Source: Massilia glaciei
Lineage (GTDB): Bacteria > Pseudomonadota > Gammaproteobacteria > Burkholderiales > Burkholderiaceae_D
Direction of reading: 5' to 3'
Assembly (NCBI RefSeq): GCF_003011895.2
Contig: NZ_PXWF02000155.1
Coordinates: 1-59,296 of the forward strand
DNA length: 59,296 bases
In this document: one piece after another, positions 10,237 through 18,387 of the stretch
How the letters are laid out: every line of letters starts with the position of its first letter
Numbering within the stretch: position 1 is the stretch's first letter
The notes under the pieces: model-generated
Told to the model about the DNA's origin: nothing
What the model saw: the letters and a program-made list of their open reading frames with translations, nothing else
The model's database searches: none
Position numbers and translations under genes: made by a program

Positions 10237-12342
10237 ATGGACAGCCCCGCCAGAAATTTCCGCCCGCCCGAGCCTTGGATCATCAATTCGGTCAATATGA
10301 ACGCGCGGGATTGGAGCCGATGTGCGCCGATCGGCAACAGCGAGATCAAAGACTTCCTCGAGCCGCGCTTCGCGCATCAAAAAAGCATCCTGGTTGCGCG
10401 TAAGGGCTATGGCAAGAGCTACATTTTGGTGGCAAAAGCACAACTTATGCACCAGGCGCAGCACGCTAACACCACCACCAAGATCTACCCTCCCGCTGCG
10501 CACGGCGGGCGCACCAACTGGGTTGAGAAACTTAGCCTGGCCGCCGATTGGAATACGTTTGCCCAAGCCAATTCGATATGGCGTGACGGCGACTGGTGCA
10601 CGGTCTGGATGATCGCCATTGCCAGCGTCGCCATGCGTCTGCTGGTCGACCCGGAGGACCTTTGGCGCGATGGGAAGGGCGAATCGAAGGAATCGAAGGA
10701 GTTTTGGAAAGAGTTCTTCCTCGAGGAAGAAAAGCATCTGGCGGTCGATGGGCTGTCCCAACTGATCAGCACACACCTCGAACGGGTCATGGCAGTCGAC
10801 CCAGACATCAGGGAAAACTGGATAGGTAAAATCCGCAGCAACTTGCTCACCCCGCTCGGCAGTCGTTTGGGGGGGCGTAACTTGGTCATTTTTTTCGACA
10901 ATCCGGACGAATTCCTTCGCATGGCCGAGCAGCAGGAGCGCAAATTGGGCGGCAGGGCCGACCCCGCATCCGAATCGGACGAGACGCCGCTGACCGCCTC
11001 GCGCATCTATCCGAATGTCTGGACCTTGGCCCAGCACGGCCTGGCCGCCGCGATTGCCGAGCTTAAGCTCCATGCCCCGAGCCTATACGTGTACACGTCG
11101 ATCCGCCAGGAGGCCAGCGCTAAAATCGACCCACAGCTCGAGGATTCCCTGCTCCGCCTTGACTACACCCCGGAGCATCTGCAGGCGATCTTCGAGCAAA
11201 ACATCCTGTTGTGCGCCGATGATAGGTTGCGCTTCCCCCATGAAAAGGCCGGCAACCCGCTCAAGGCTTTCTTCGGGTCGAATCTGTTGCCGCACCCTAG
11301 GCTCAAGATCAATGGCGATGACTACCCGGAGCAGATCTTTCATGCGCTGTTGCGGCATAGTCTGATGTCGCCGCGCGACCTGATGTATTTCGGGAAGCGG
11401 CTGTACACATTGGCACCAGCGGCGCGTCTGGAACAAACGGCTTTCGACACGATCAAGGCGACTACATGTGAACGACTGGAGAATTTTTTCCTGTACAGCG
11501 TCCCCTTCTGGGAGGACGAAAATATGGAATTTTTGGCGAAGATTACCTCGAACCGACTCACCGGCGCGGAGATCAATGCGCTCGAAGCCACCATGCCGAG
11601 CTCCGACCGCGCACGCCTACCGGTGTCGCAATATCTGATCGCGCACGGTTTGCTGGGGACGGTCAAGTCGAATGACGGCGGCAAGAACAAATATCAAGCC
11701 TTCTCCGTGGATATGTCAATTACGCCGGAGAGCCCCTACCTGTTCGATGATGCAAAGGAGTACCTGGTCCATCCCGCGCTCGACGAATACATGATGCAAC
11801 AGAAAAAAAAGGTCAAATCCAATTACCAGCCGGAAAAGCACTTGCTCGTGGGTTACGACCTGCCCTACCCGACCAAGCACTATTTCAATTTTGCAGTCAG
11901 GATTGTCGGCGGCGAATTGGTCGCCTACACCGGAAACACGCCGTTGTCGGATAAATTGAGCCGCAGAAAAACAGAATACAACTGCTTCCTGCTGCTATTG
12001 TGTTGCGTCGCGAAATACAAACAAAATACGATTTCACATGACAAACTCAAGCTCGTGGTGGAAAAACTTTCGACATTCGGTTTGACACGCGTTCACGCCG
12101 ACAATTGTTGCAAAACAGAAACTTGGGTATCCGTCCGCCGCATCTTGGCGTCCTTAATGGTCACCGAGAAGGTGTTGGCGGAGGAAATGGCTTCGTCGAA
12201 CGTCGTTTCCCGGGAGCGCGTTCCGATAATCAGCACCATATCGGGACCTTCACCGGAGCACGGCTCGGTCAAATTGGAGCGTTGCACGCCGCGCGACATT
12301 TGGATCGCACCGGATTTGCAAAGCCAGTTCCTCGCAGACTAG
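10237..12342 (+). CDS. Large P-loop ATPase of unknown role (possible defence-type ATPase)
   Basis: A 701-residue soluble protein I cannot name with certainty. Near residue 50 it has a Walker A-like loop, VARKGYGKSYIL, and near residue 220 a Walker B-like strand, NLVIFFDNPDEFL. The RKGxGKS form recalls the 'Sll1717 family' P-loop ATPases and, more distantly, KAP/STAND-type ATPases. The rest looks alpha-helical, with a winged-helix-like stretch after residue 400; there is no signal peptide or membrane helix. The start is uncertain: TTG 10219 is in frame, but ATG 10237 is the first ATG and neither has a clear ribosome site. Its lower GC and more varied codon use than its neighbours suggest acquisition. 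It is a single gene with its own AT-rich upstream region. Confidence 0.75.
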   Translation: MDSPARNFRPPEPWIINSVNMNARDWSRCAPIGNSEIKDFLEPRFAHQKSILVARKGYGKSYILVAKAQLMHQAQHANTTTKIYPPAAHGGRTNWVEKLSLAADWNTFAQANSIWRDGDWCTVWMIAIASVAMRLLVDPEDLWRDGKGESKESKEFWKEFFLEEEKHLAVDGLSQLISTHLERVMAVDPDIRENWIGKIRSNLLTPLGSRLGGRNLVIFFDNPDEFLRMAEQQERKLGGRADPASESDETPLTASRIYPNVWTLAQHGLAAAIAELKLHAPSLYVYTSIRQEASAKIDPQLEDSLLRLDYTPEHLQAIFEQNILLCADDRLRFPHEKAGNPLKAFFGSNLLPHPRLKINGDDYPEQIFHALLRHSLMSPRDLMYFGKRLYTLAPAARLEQTAFDTIKATTCERLENFFLYSVPFWEDENMEFLAKITSNRLTGAEINALEATMPSSDRARLPVSQYLIAHGLLGTVKSNDGGKNKYQAFSVDMSITPESPYLFDDAKEYLVHPALDEYMMQQKKKVKSNYQPEKHLLVGYDLPYPTKHYFNFAVRIVGGELVAYTGNTPLSDKLSRRKTEYNCFLLLLCCVAKYKQNTISHDKLKLVVEKLSTFGLTRVHADNCCKTETWVSVRRILASLMVTEKVLAEEMASSNVVSRERVPIISTISGPSPEHGSVKLERCTPRDIWIAPDLQSQFLAD

Positions 12343-12659
12343 TCCTCCGGGTGGCGGCGAGCGCCGCGACCCGGCCGTATCGGCGGCCGTCCAACACCCT
12401 GCCCGGCGCCCCGCCGGGCGGCCGCGTCGCGCAGAATCCAATTGACATCAAACAACTTGCATCGACAGTCGGACCGGCGCCCGCGTCTGCGGCGGACGCG
12501 CACAACTTCCCGCCCCGACAAATAAATCCCCCCCCCGATTTTCGCCGGTAGACTTTTCCACATGGACTTCTTTCCTTCAAGACGAGGAAAGCTGGCTTAC
12601 CGGGTCGATGGATCCGATCGATCCCCTCGAAACTGCAAACAGTCACCATAGGAACCACC
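12343..12659. other. Intergenic region; GC-rich hairpin after the ATPase gene
   Basis: No gene is supported here. A perfect seven-base stem, GCCCGGC (12401-12407) and GCCGGGC (12413-12419) with a 5-base loop, follows the ATPase stop by about 60 bp; it lacks a T-run, so it is only a possible transcription end. The last ~100 bp should hold the promoter of the exported-protein operon. The ribosome site of its first gene is AGGAACCACC just before ATG 12660. Confidence 0.4.
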
Positions 12660-13004
12660 ATGAAAACGAAAATCACCAATGCACTGGTAGCACTCCTGGT
12701 AGCGGGCGCATCGGGCGGCATCGCGATGGCCCAGTCGACATCGCGCGGAGAGGTCAAGGACGCTTCGGTAAAGGTCAGCATCAAAAACAGCAACCTGACG
12801 ACGATCTCCGGCCAGGGCACGGCATCGATGGTCATGCGCGGCATGCAGGCCGAGCTCGGCAAGGCCAACATCGAGGTCGGCAACATCACCGCGTGCGGCG
12901 GCTCGAAGGTGGCCAACGTCAATGTCGATGTCAAGCTCGACCAGTCGAACTTGACGGCCACCGGTTCGACCCGCATCGGCAACGTCTCTGCGGGCTGCAA
13001 TTGA
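12660..13004 (+). CDS. Small exported protein with curlin/Hfa-like imperfect repeats
   Basis: A 114-residue exported protein. The signal peptide ends near AMAQS (residue 25). The mature part is short, rich in Val, Asn, Ser, Thr and Gly, and holds two imperfect repeats, VKVSIKNSNLTTISG (about 38-52) and VNVDVKLDQSNLTATG (about 87-102), sharing an alternating beta pattern and the core SNLT. One Cys lies between the repeats (TACGG) and one at the end (SAGCN), so a disulfide is possible. Composition and repeats resemble amyloid-forming surface subunits such as curlins or HfaA, but I see no exact family match. It is the first of four tightly linked genes, the third of which is CsgG/HfaB-like; a subunit role is inferred from this. 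Confidence 0.7.
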   Translation: MKTKITNALVALLVAGASGGIAMAQSTSRGEVKDASVKVSIKNSNLTTISGQGTASMVMRGMQAELGKANIEVGNITACGGSKVANVNVDVKLDQSNLTATGSTRIGNVSAGCN

Positions 13005-13339
13005 AGCCGGCCGCCATGTTTTGCGTGGCGGCCGTGACCTGCGCCGCGGCCGCAACGGCCGCCTCGCAGGCGCTCCCTGTCCCCGACTTCGCGCCGCCGT
13101 CCACGCTGACCCCGTCCGACCCCGTCAAAAGCCCGGGCCAAAGCGCATATGGCAACGCGCTCGCGGCCCGCCAGCAGTTGCGGGCGACACGCAACGGTAC
13201 GCCAGAAGCCTGCGGCCACTACGGCACCGTGCGGCCGATGAACGCGCCGCCGTGCGCCAGCGACAACGCGGTGGGCAACGTCACACTGGGCAAGGGCAGC
13301 ATGGTGTTCGCGCCGATTGTTATTTCGATCAAAAAATAG
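13001..13339 (+). CDS. Small exported protein of unknown function in the CsgG-like operon
   Basis: A 112-residue exported protein if translation starts at TTG 13001, which overlaps the upstream TGA (TTGA) and gives a normal signal peptide beginning with Lys-Pro; ATG 13016 is the alternative. The leader (MFCVAAVTCAAAATAAS) is followed by a Pro/Ser-rich stretch, a central ARQQLRATRNG helix and a closing half with two cysteines (PEACGHYG, APPCASDN), a glycine-rich turn and VISIKK at the C-terminus. No family recognised. It lies between the repeat protein and the CsgG-like gene, which suggests a secreted partner such as a minor subunit or chaperone. Confidence 0.6.
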   Translation: MKPAAMFCVAAVTCAAAATAASQALPVPDFAPPSTLTPSDPVKSPGQSAYGNALAARQQLRATRNGTPEACGHYGTVRPMNAPPCASDNAVGNVTLGKGSMVFAPIVISIKK

Positions 13340-13351
13340 AGGGGGAAGACG

Positions 13352-14155
13352 ATGTCGATCATCCATAACTGCAAACGCACGGCATTGCTGCTGTGCCTAG
13401 GCGCCGGCACGCAAGCGGTTCCGGCAACTGCGGCACCGCACATGCGCGCATCGGCGCCGTCGCCGCCGTTCCTGCGCACGCTCCAAAGCTGCCTGCACCA
13501 AGCGATCCAGAACCAACGCCTGGCGGGCATGATGGTCGTGGTCGGCCGCTTCACCTCCGAGGCGACGGGCGGCCAGTACATTCGCGGCTACCCCCAGCCC
13601 TACTTCGAAACCCATGCCGCCGCCGTGTTGGCCGAACTCGGTCTGATGCCCATCAAGCTGGAACAGAACGAGTCGGCCGCAGATTTCAAGGTGAAACATA
13701 GGCCGAACCTCGTCGTCAGCGGCACCCTGGTCGGCTTCGATCCGTTGACGTCGCGCGAAACGGCGTCTTCGGATGGCGGGGTCGGCTTCGGCGGCGGCCG
13801 CGGCCTCGCCAGTCTCGGTGGCGGTGCCAGCCACTCGCGGGCGAAAGGGCAGGTCACCGCCACCGTCAATATCGAGTCGCCGGTCCAACGCCTGGCGCCA
13901 TCGAACGGACCTGCGGCCGCGCCGGAGCCCTTGTACGCGATCACTGCGACGGCCACCGCAAGTGCGGAATTTCAAATGGACCAGAACAACAGCCAAGGGT
14001 CAGGCAGTGTTGCGTTCGGCATCGGCGGAGGTTTTGCAAAAGAAAGGATCAGCGTGGCCGACGTCCAAAGCACCTCGCTGTCGGCTGTTCGCCTGACAAT
14101 TTTGCTGGCCGTCGCCAGCGCCCTGAAATTGAGCACCCCAAGCTGCAGCAATTAA
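13352..14155 (+). CDS. CsgG/HfaB-like exported protein (probable outer-membrane secretion component)
   Basis: A 267-residue protein with an N-terminal signal (ALLLCLGAGTQAVPATAA). The Cys in the leader is not in a canonical lipobox, unlike CsgG itself. The body follows the order of CsgG domains as I recall them: a conserved early segment (LAGMMVVVGRF), VVSGTLVGFDPLTS matching the 'VEGSIxGYE' strand, a Gly-rich segment (GGVGFGGGRGLAS) where CsgG has its gapped loop, an alternating beta strand (KGQVTATVNIES), and a C-terminal helix AVRLTILLAVASALKL resembling the last CsgG helix. CsgG/HfaB proteins form outer-membrane pores for curli or holdfast-anchor subunits. The call rests on pattern, not alignment. 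The upstream genes encode small exported proteins, a setting that fits. Confidence 0.6.
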   Translation: MSIIHNCKRTALLLCLGAGTQAVPATAAPHMRASAPSPPFLRTLQSCLHQAIQNQRLAGMMVVVGRFTSEATGGQYIRGYPQPYFETHAAAVLAELGLMPIKLEQNESAADFKVKHRPNLVVSGTLVGFDPLTSRETASSDGGVGFGGGRGLASLGGGASHSRAKGQVTATVNIESPVQRLAPSNGPAAAPEPLYAITATATASAEFQMDQNNSQGSGSVAFGIGGGFAKERISVADVQSTSLSAVRLTILLAVASALKLSTPSCSN

Positions 14156-14168
14156 AAAGGAGAATGAC

Positions 14169-14867
14169 ATGAATACCAGTAAACGTCTCGTCTTGAAATC
14201 GACCGCACTGCTGGCCGCTCCGCGCCTGGCGTTTCCAGGCGCGGGGGGCGGCCCGGCGGTCGGCGGCCTCGCGTTGGCAGTGAGCAGTGTCCTCGTGTTG
14301 CCGCGCGCGCAAGCGAGTCCGATTGCGCTCGGCCTCTTGGTGGCCGAGTTGCTTGGCCGCGCATTCTTCAATTTTAGTCTCAGCCGCACGTTCCTCGATG
14401 CGGTGGGCGCGGCGCCGGTGCGCAAGGCGAGCCTTGACAACAGCTTCCACGACCAGTTCAGCGACCCGCTTGCGCTGGTGGTCAACGAAGCGTATCGCTT
14501 CGATCAAGGAAAACTGGTCGGCGTTGCAGGCGCGGCTTACGCCGGGCGCTCCGACATCGGCCCCAAAGCGTCTTCCTACAACCTGGCGGAACTCAAGACC
14601 ATCGCACACGAATTTACACTCAAACAATACGGTGCGCTGACCCCGATCTCGGCCCGCATCGCCATCACCCCGGAGCTGCGCGAAGGTTACCGGAAGGTGC
14701 TGGCAATGACGCGGCGCGAGCGTGATGGCGACATGCCGGCTGCGGCGTACGCACGGCAATTCCGCGACCTGAAGTCGGGCGACACGGGAACTGTCGGAAT
14801 CTTCGGAAAAACCAAGGACGGCGCCATCCAAGTGGCATGGGTCGACGCGGACGATATCCGCCTCTAG
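14169..14867 (+). CDS. Exported protein of unknown function, last gene of the CsgG-like operon
   Basis: A 232-residue protein. The first 50 residues hold two hydrophobic stretches (ALLAAPRLAFPGAG and LALAVSSVLVLPRAQAS), so it may be exported or anchored; a third lies at PIALGLLVAELLGRAFF. The remainder is soluble, with charged helices (ELREGYRKVLAMTRRERDGD) and a C-terminal beta segment (GTVGIFGKTKDGAIQVAWVDADDIRL) that could be a small SH3-like or binding domain. ATG 14169 follows the CsgG-like stop by 13 bp with GGAG in front, and a strong terminator lies 50 bp downstream, which closes the operon. No family recognised. Confidence 0.65.
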   Translation: MNTSKRLVLKSTALLAAPRLAFPGAGGGPAVGGLALAVSSVLVLPRAQASPIALGLLVAELLGRAFFNFSLSRTFLDAVGAAPVRKASLDNSFHDQFSDPLALVVNEAYRFDQGKLVGVAGAAYAGRSDIGPKASSYNLAELKTIAHEFTLKQYGALTPISARIAITPELREGYRKVLAMTRRERDGDMPAAAYARQFRDLKSGDTGTVGIFGKTKDGAIQVAWVDADDIRL

Positions 14868-14916
14868 CCCGTCCTTTGAAACCTCCCGCCGCAGCCGGCA
14901 CAAGCGGATCCGTCGA

Positions 14917-14958
14917 AAAAAAAGCCGCAGCGTCACCGCTGCGGCTTCTTCTTTTTCG
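14917..14958. terminator. Bidirectional Rho-independent terminator
   Basis: A perfect 11-base stem, AAGCCGCAGCG (14922-14932) and CGCTGCGGCTT (14937-14947), has a 4-base loop. It is preceded by eight A residues and followed by a T-rich tract (CTTCTTTTTC), so it can stop transcription from both sides: the exported-protein operon on the plus strand and the small basic protein on the minus strand. Confidence 0.9.
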
Positions 14959-14965
14959 TTCTTGC

Positions 14966-15133
14966 TCAGCCAGCAGCCGGCTTCGGTGCTTGTTTCTTGA
15001 CCTGGTTGTGATACTTGCTGGCGGCGACGGCGCGTTTGACCGACTCGCGGGCGATGTTGTCGCGCTTGTTGGCCAATTTTTCTTCCTTGCTGCGAAGCTG
15101 GGCCTGGTCCTTGTTTCCGATACGTTTAGTCAT
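14966..15133 (-). CDS. Small basic cytoplasmic protein
   Basis: A 55-residue, Lys/Arg-rich, mostly helical protein (TKRIGNKDQAQLRSKEEKLANK...) without signal peptide or cysteines. A strong ribosome site AAGGAG lies seven bases before ATG 15133, which decides the start against the longer frame. The tail KKQAPKPAAG is unstructured. Small proteins of this kind are common in Oxalobacteraceae genomes, but I know no function; the charge suggests nucleic-acid or ribosome association, which is a guess. It ends in the shared bidirectional terminator. Confidence 0.75.
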   Translation of the reverse strand: MTKRIGNKDQAQLRSKEEKLANKRDNIARESVKRAVAASKYHNQVKKQAPKPAAG

Positions 15134-15385
15134 AACAATCTCCTTGTATGGTTCCACTGCATTATCCTGGCGGGCGGGAGCGCGCACCTATAGGACCAGG
15201 CATTGCCGCCGTGTAGGACTTGACGATGTCTGTTCTTCAACTTGTGCGCGCAGGCGGGCCAGGCAAGGATTGACGGGAAGTCAGGAAGACTGGTGGGACT
15301 GGGAAAGCCCGGACGGGCAGAGGGCGGCGCGGTTCGGCGCGTGGCGTTGCGGAAATGGCGGCGCCGGGCGCGCCGCGCATGGGAT

Positions 15386-15544
15386 TCAGGCCGGCACTGG
15401 AAGCGATTTCGATTTGGACGAGGCGATTGCCCAGCCGAGCTCGCGGCGGATGTCTTTGGGGCTTGGCGGCGGCGCGGCATCGCGCGAACGGCGCAGCAAA
15501 TAGGCGCGCACCTGGTCCTTGGTCGGGTGGGTAAATACGGGCAT
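15386..15544 (-). CDS. Small conserved-looking hypothetical protein
   Basis: A 52-residue protein, PVFTHPTKDQVRAYLLRR near the N-terminus and DIRRELGWAI near the middle, with a Pro-rich linker between. GGAGG lies eight bases before ATG 15544, which supports this start over longer versions of the frame. The two short helices with a Pro-rich joint could form a mini helix-turn-helix, but no DNA-binding motif is clear. It stands alone, about 250 bp from the previous small gene. No function is assigned. Confidence 0.65.
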   Translation of the reverse strand: MPVFTHPTKDQVRAYLLRRSRDAAPPPSPKDIRRELGWAIASSKSKSLPVPA

Positions 15545-15921
15545 TTTAACCTCCGCTACCAGCTTGATTCCGGCAAGCGTATGTGGCACACGCCTGGACA
15601 ATAATTTGGTGCCGATACTCGAGGCGACCGGCTAACCTGTTGAGAAAAGCGACTACCTCGCGGCTTTCACCGTCCACCTTTTTGCTCACACAACTGCATC
15701 ATATTTGGGACTTCGCCGCACCACTGTTCGGTGCCGCACCTTCGCCAAAAAAATTGATTCTCTGAATTTATGCATGTCGGGAAAATTGACATTGCGGCAT
15801 GCGCGGGCGCCGGGCAAAGTCCCGCCTCCGCAGCCGCAGGCGGCCGGGCACGCTTCATGCGTGCCCGTTCCAAGGGCCATCGACCGCTTGGCGCCGACAG
15901 GTCCGGATCCGGGAGAGCCGC
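15545..15921. other. Intergenic region upstream of a secreted-protein gene
   Basis: No convincing gene. The first ~250 bp are moderately AT-rich and must contain the promoters of the small minus-strand gene and of the plus-strand secreted protein. Bases 15780-15900 return to high GC. GGGAGA seven bases before ATG 15922 is the ribosome site of the next gene. Long frames starting at 15705 and 15799 simply extend through this region and are not used. Confidence 0.5.
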
Positions 15922-17589
15922 ATGAAAACCACGCACCACCTCGCAGCATTGCTGTTGGCCTTGCCTGGCGGCGCCGCGTGCGCGCAGCCGCAGCCGGGGG
16001 CCATCGAATCGGTGCTGCCGCCCGCGCTGGCCAGCGCCCCGCTAAGCGAACTGGCAACGCGCGCGCGCGCCGCCGCGCCGCGCGCCCGGCGCGCCGTGTT
16101 TTACCTGCGGATGGTGCGACCGGAACCGCGCGCGCGCGCGGCACTCGCGGCGCCGACGGCCGACGCAGGCCACAACGGCGTGCCGGACAACCCCGCCGTG
16201 CCGGGCATGCCGCGCGTGAGCACCGGCGGCACCGTGCTCAACTTCGACGGCGTCGGCGCCGGGACGGCGGCCCCGGCCAACGTCAACGCCGCCGTCGGCG
16301 AGACCCAGTATGTGCAGGCGGTCAACGACCAGATCGCGGTCTACCGCAAGCGCGACGGCGCCCTGCTGCTCGGCCCGATCGACAGCAATGCCGTGTTCGC
16401 CGCGTTCGGCGGCAGCGCCGGCGCCGAAGCCTGCCGCCGCAGCGCGCAAGGCAGTCCGATCGTGCAATACGACAAGGCGGCCAGGCGCTGGATCGTGAGC
16501 CAGACGGCGGCCGGGGCCGGCGCCGTCCTTTACCAATGCATCGCCGTGTCGCGCTCGCCCGACGCGACGGGTAGCTATTGGCGCTATGCGCTCGCGCTGC
16601 GCGGCGCCGGCCAGGCCGCGCTGGCGGGCGAGGCGTTCCGGCTGGCGGTCTGGCCCGACGCCTACTACCTGAGCCTGGTCACGTTCGACCCCGCCGGCGA
16701 CGCCTACCGCGGCGCGCGCGTGTGCGCGCTCGGGCGCGCCGCGCTGCTGGCGGGCGCGCGCGCGGTGGTGCGCTGCCGCGACCTCGGGCCGGCCTTCGGT
16801 CCCGCGCTCGCGGCCGACCTCGACGGCGCGGGCGCACCGCCCAGGGACAGCCCGAATTACCTGATCGCGCTCGACTTCGGCGCCGACGGCCGCGGCGAGC
16901 ATCTGATCCTGTGGCGCCACTCCTTCACCCGCGACACGCTCGGCGCGCCGGTCCGGATCCCGGTCGCGCCGTTCACGATCGCCTGCCCCGGCAGCATGGG
17001 CGGGGCCTGCATCGAACAGGCCGGCGCCGAACGGCTGGGCGCGCTCGGCGACCGCCTCATGCCGCGCCTGGCCTACCGCAACTTCGGCAAGCGCGCCTCG
17101 CTCGTGGTGAACCATTCGGTGCAGCAACCCGGCGCCGCCAGGGACGGCCCGGTGGGCGTGCGCTGGTACGAGTTGCGCGACGAGGCCGGCGCGCTCGCGC
17201 TCTACCAGCAAGGCACCCACGCGCCCGACGCGAACAGCCGCTGGATGGGCAGCATCGCAATGGACAGGATGGGCAACATCGCGCTCGGCTACAGCGTCGC
17301 CGGCGGCGCCACCCCGGCCGGGGTGCGCTACACGGGACGGCTGCGCACGCAGGCGCCCGGACGGCTCGAACGCGAGGAGGTGGTCGTCAACGGCACCGGG
17401 GTGCAACATGGCGCGGCCGGACGCTGGGGCGACCAGAGCGCGATGACGCTCGATCCGGTCGACGACTGCACCTTCTGGTACACCCAGCAATACATTCCGA
17501 CGACCGGCCGTTTCACCTGGCGCACCCGGATCGCCAATTTCACCTTCAACAATTGCAGGGCCGGGCCGCCGGCGCCGCCAGGCCGCTAG
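15922..17589 (+). CDS. Large secreted protein of unknown function, possibly beta-propeller
   Basis: A 555-residue protein with a clear signal peptide (AALLLALPGGAACA, cleavage before QPQPG). Spaced aromatic/Gly strands recur through the protein: TQYVQAVNDQIAVYRK, SPIVQYDKAARRWIVSQ, RLAVWPDAYYLSLVTFD, YLIALDFGADGRGEHLILW, GVRWYELRD, SIAMDRMGNIALGYSV and the closing DDCTFWYTQQYIP. Such spacing suggests a beta-propeller of BNR/sialidase-like type, but no Asp-box or catalytic triad is evident. Three or four Cys pairs fit periplasmic or extracellular oxidation. ATG 15922 has GGGAGA in front. Its TAG stop forms the end of a repeat element, and the GH19 gene faces it from the other side. Confidence 0.75.
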   Translation: MKTTHHLAALLLALPGGAACAQPQPGAIESVLPPALASAPLSELATRARAAAPRARRAVFYLRMVRPEPRARAALAAPTADAGHNGVPDNPAVPGMPRVSTGGTVLNFDGVGAGTAAPANVNAAVGETQYVQAVNDQIAVYRKRDGALLLGPIDSNAVFAAFGGSAGAEACRRSAQGSPIVQYDKAARRWIVSQTAAGAGAVLYQCIAVSRSPDATGSYWRYALALRGAGQAALAGEAFRLAVWPDAYYLSLVTFDPAGDAYRGARVCALGRAALLAGARAVVRCRDLGPAFGPALAADLDGAGAPPRDSPNYLIALDFGADGRGEHLILWRHSFTRDTLGAPVRIPVAPFTIACPGSMGGACIEQAGAERLGALGDRLMPRLAYRNFGKRASLVVNHSVQQPGAARDGPVGVRWYELRDEAGALALYQQGTHAPDANSRWMGSIAMDRMGNIALGYSVAGGATPAGVRYTGRLRTQAPGRLEREEVVVNGTGVQHGAAGRWGDQSAMTLDPVDDCTFWYTQQYIPTTGRFTWRTRIANFTFNNCRAGPPAPPGR

Positions 17590-17748
17590 GAGGCTGTCGG
17601 TCCCAGCGGGTCGGAGCGGGAAAAAGGGCTGGACGAGGACGGATTTTGACGATCTCGCTGTGCCAATAGCGAACTAGCGGCCGGTAAAGCGGCGAAACTT
17701 GGACCGTCCGGCGCCGTTTGCAGACGACGATCCTACGACAGGCTGCTA
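17587..17748. repeat. Small element with inverted ends coinciding with two convergent stop codons
   Basis: The left end is TAGGAGGCTGTCGGTCC, whose TAG is the stop of the secreted protein. The right end, read on the minus strand, is TAGCAGCCTGTCGTAGG, whose TAG is the stop of the GH19 gene. The two ends match at 11 of the first 13 bases. The 19 bases CGCTAGGAGGCTGTCGGTC at 17584-17602 recur exactly at 34651-34669, again at a stop codon. The inside holds no gene. It could be a REP-like or MITE-like repeat acting as a transcription barrier between convergent genes. Confidence 0.6.
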
Positions 17749-18387
17749 GCCCCAGCTGCGCTTGGTGCGCAGCAACCAGGTGCGCACCGCGGGCACGCCG
17801 TCGGTGCCGCCGTTGATGCGCTTGGTGATGTCGGCGAGGCGGTCGGCGTCGGCTAGCGCGTTGCACTCCATCGCATGCCAGGCCGCGGCCGCCACCGCCA
17901 GGCACCAGGGGGGCTCGAGCACGGCGTCGGGCGCGGCGCAGAAATCGGGCACGCAAGGCGACGCCGCGCGCAGCTGCGCGGTGGCGCGGGCGTAATTAGC
18001 CTTGCCGGTCAGCTGCAGCAGGCCGCGCCCGCGGAACAGATAACCGTCGTCGGGCCCCTCGTTACCCATGCGCCCGCCATAGACCTCGTTGGCCAGCTTC
18101 TGCGGATTGTTCGCGTATTGCGCGGGATCAAGCGGACCTTTCGGCTGGAAGCGCGAGGGCCAGACCACCGGCAGGCGCTTGGCGCTGTAATTGAGGTTTT
18201 CGTATTGCAGTGTCAACGCGGCCGACTCGTGCAGCACCTGCGCCATGAAGTGGGCCACCCGCAGCGGCGATGCCGAGATGGCGTAGCGGTCGAACAGCGG
18301 CTGGCCCGCGCGGAAGGCGTCGCTGTAGTCCACGCGCACGCAAGGCGCGAGCGCGGCGATCTGGTCAAGCGTGACGAGGACGTGCAT
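17746..18387 (-). CDS. GH19-family lysozyme/chitinase-like enzyme
   Basis: A 213-residue protein of glycoside hydrolase family 19 type, the fold shared by plant-type chitinases and many phage endolysins. Seen motifs are FMAQVLHESA (the catalytic Glu after His), ANEVYGGRMGN and YLFRGRGLLQLTGKANYA, the GRGxxQLTGxxNY signature. No signal peptide is visible, which fits a phage-derived endolysin or an enzyme released by another route. The ribosome site GAAGGAG lies before ATG 18387. It has no phage neighbours here. Likely substrates are peptidoglycan or chitin glycan strands; which one cannot be told from sequence. Confidence 0.85.
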   Translation of the reverse strand: MHVLVTLDQIAALAPCVRVDYSDAFRAGQPLFDRYAISASPLRVAHFMAQVLHESAALTLQYENLNYSAKRLPVVWPSRFQPKGPLDPAQYANNPQKLANEVYGGRMGNEGPDDGYLFRGRGLLQLTGKANYARATAQLRAASPCVPDFCAAPDAVLEPPWCLAVAAAAWHAMECNALADADRLADITKRINGGTDGVPAVRTWLLRTKRSWG

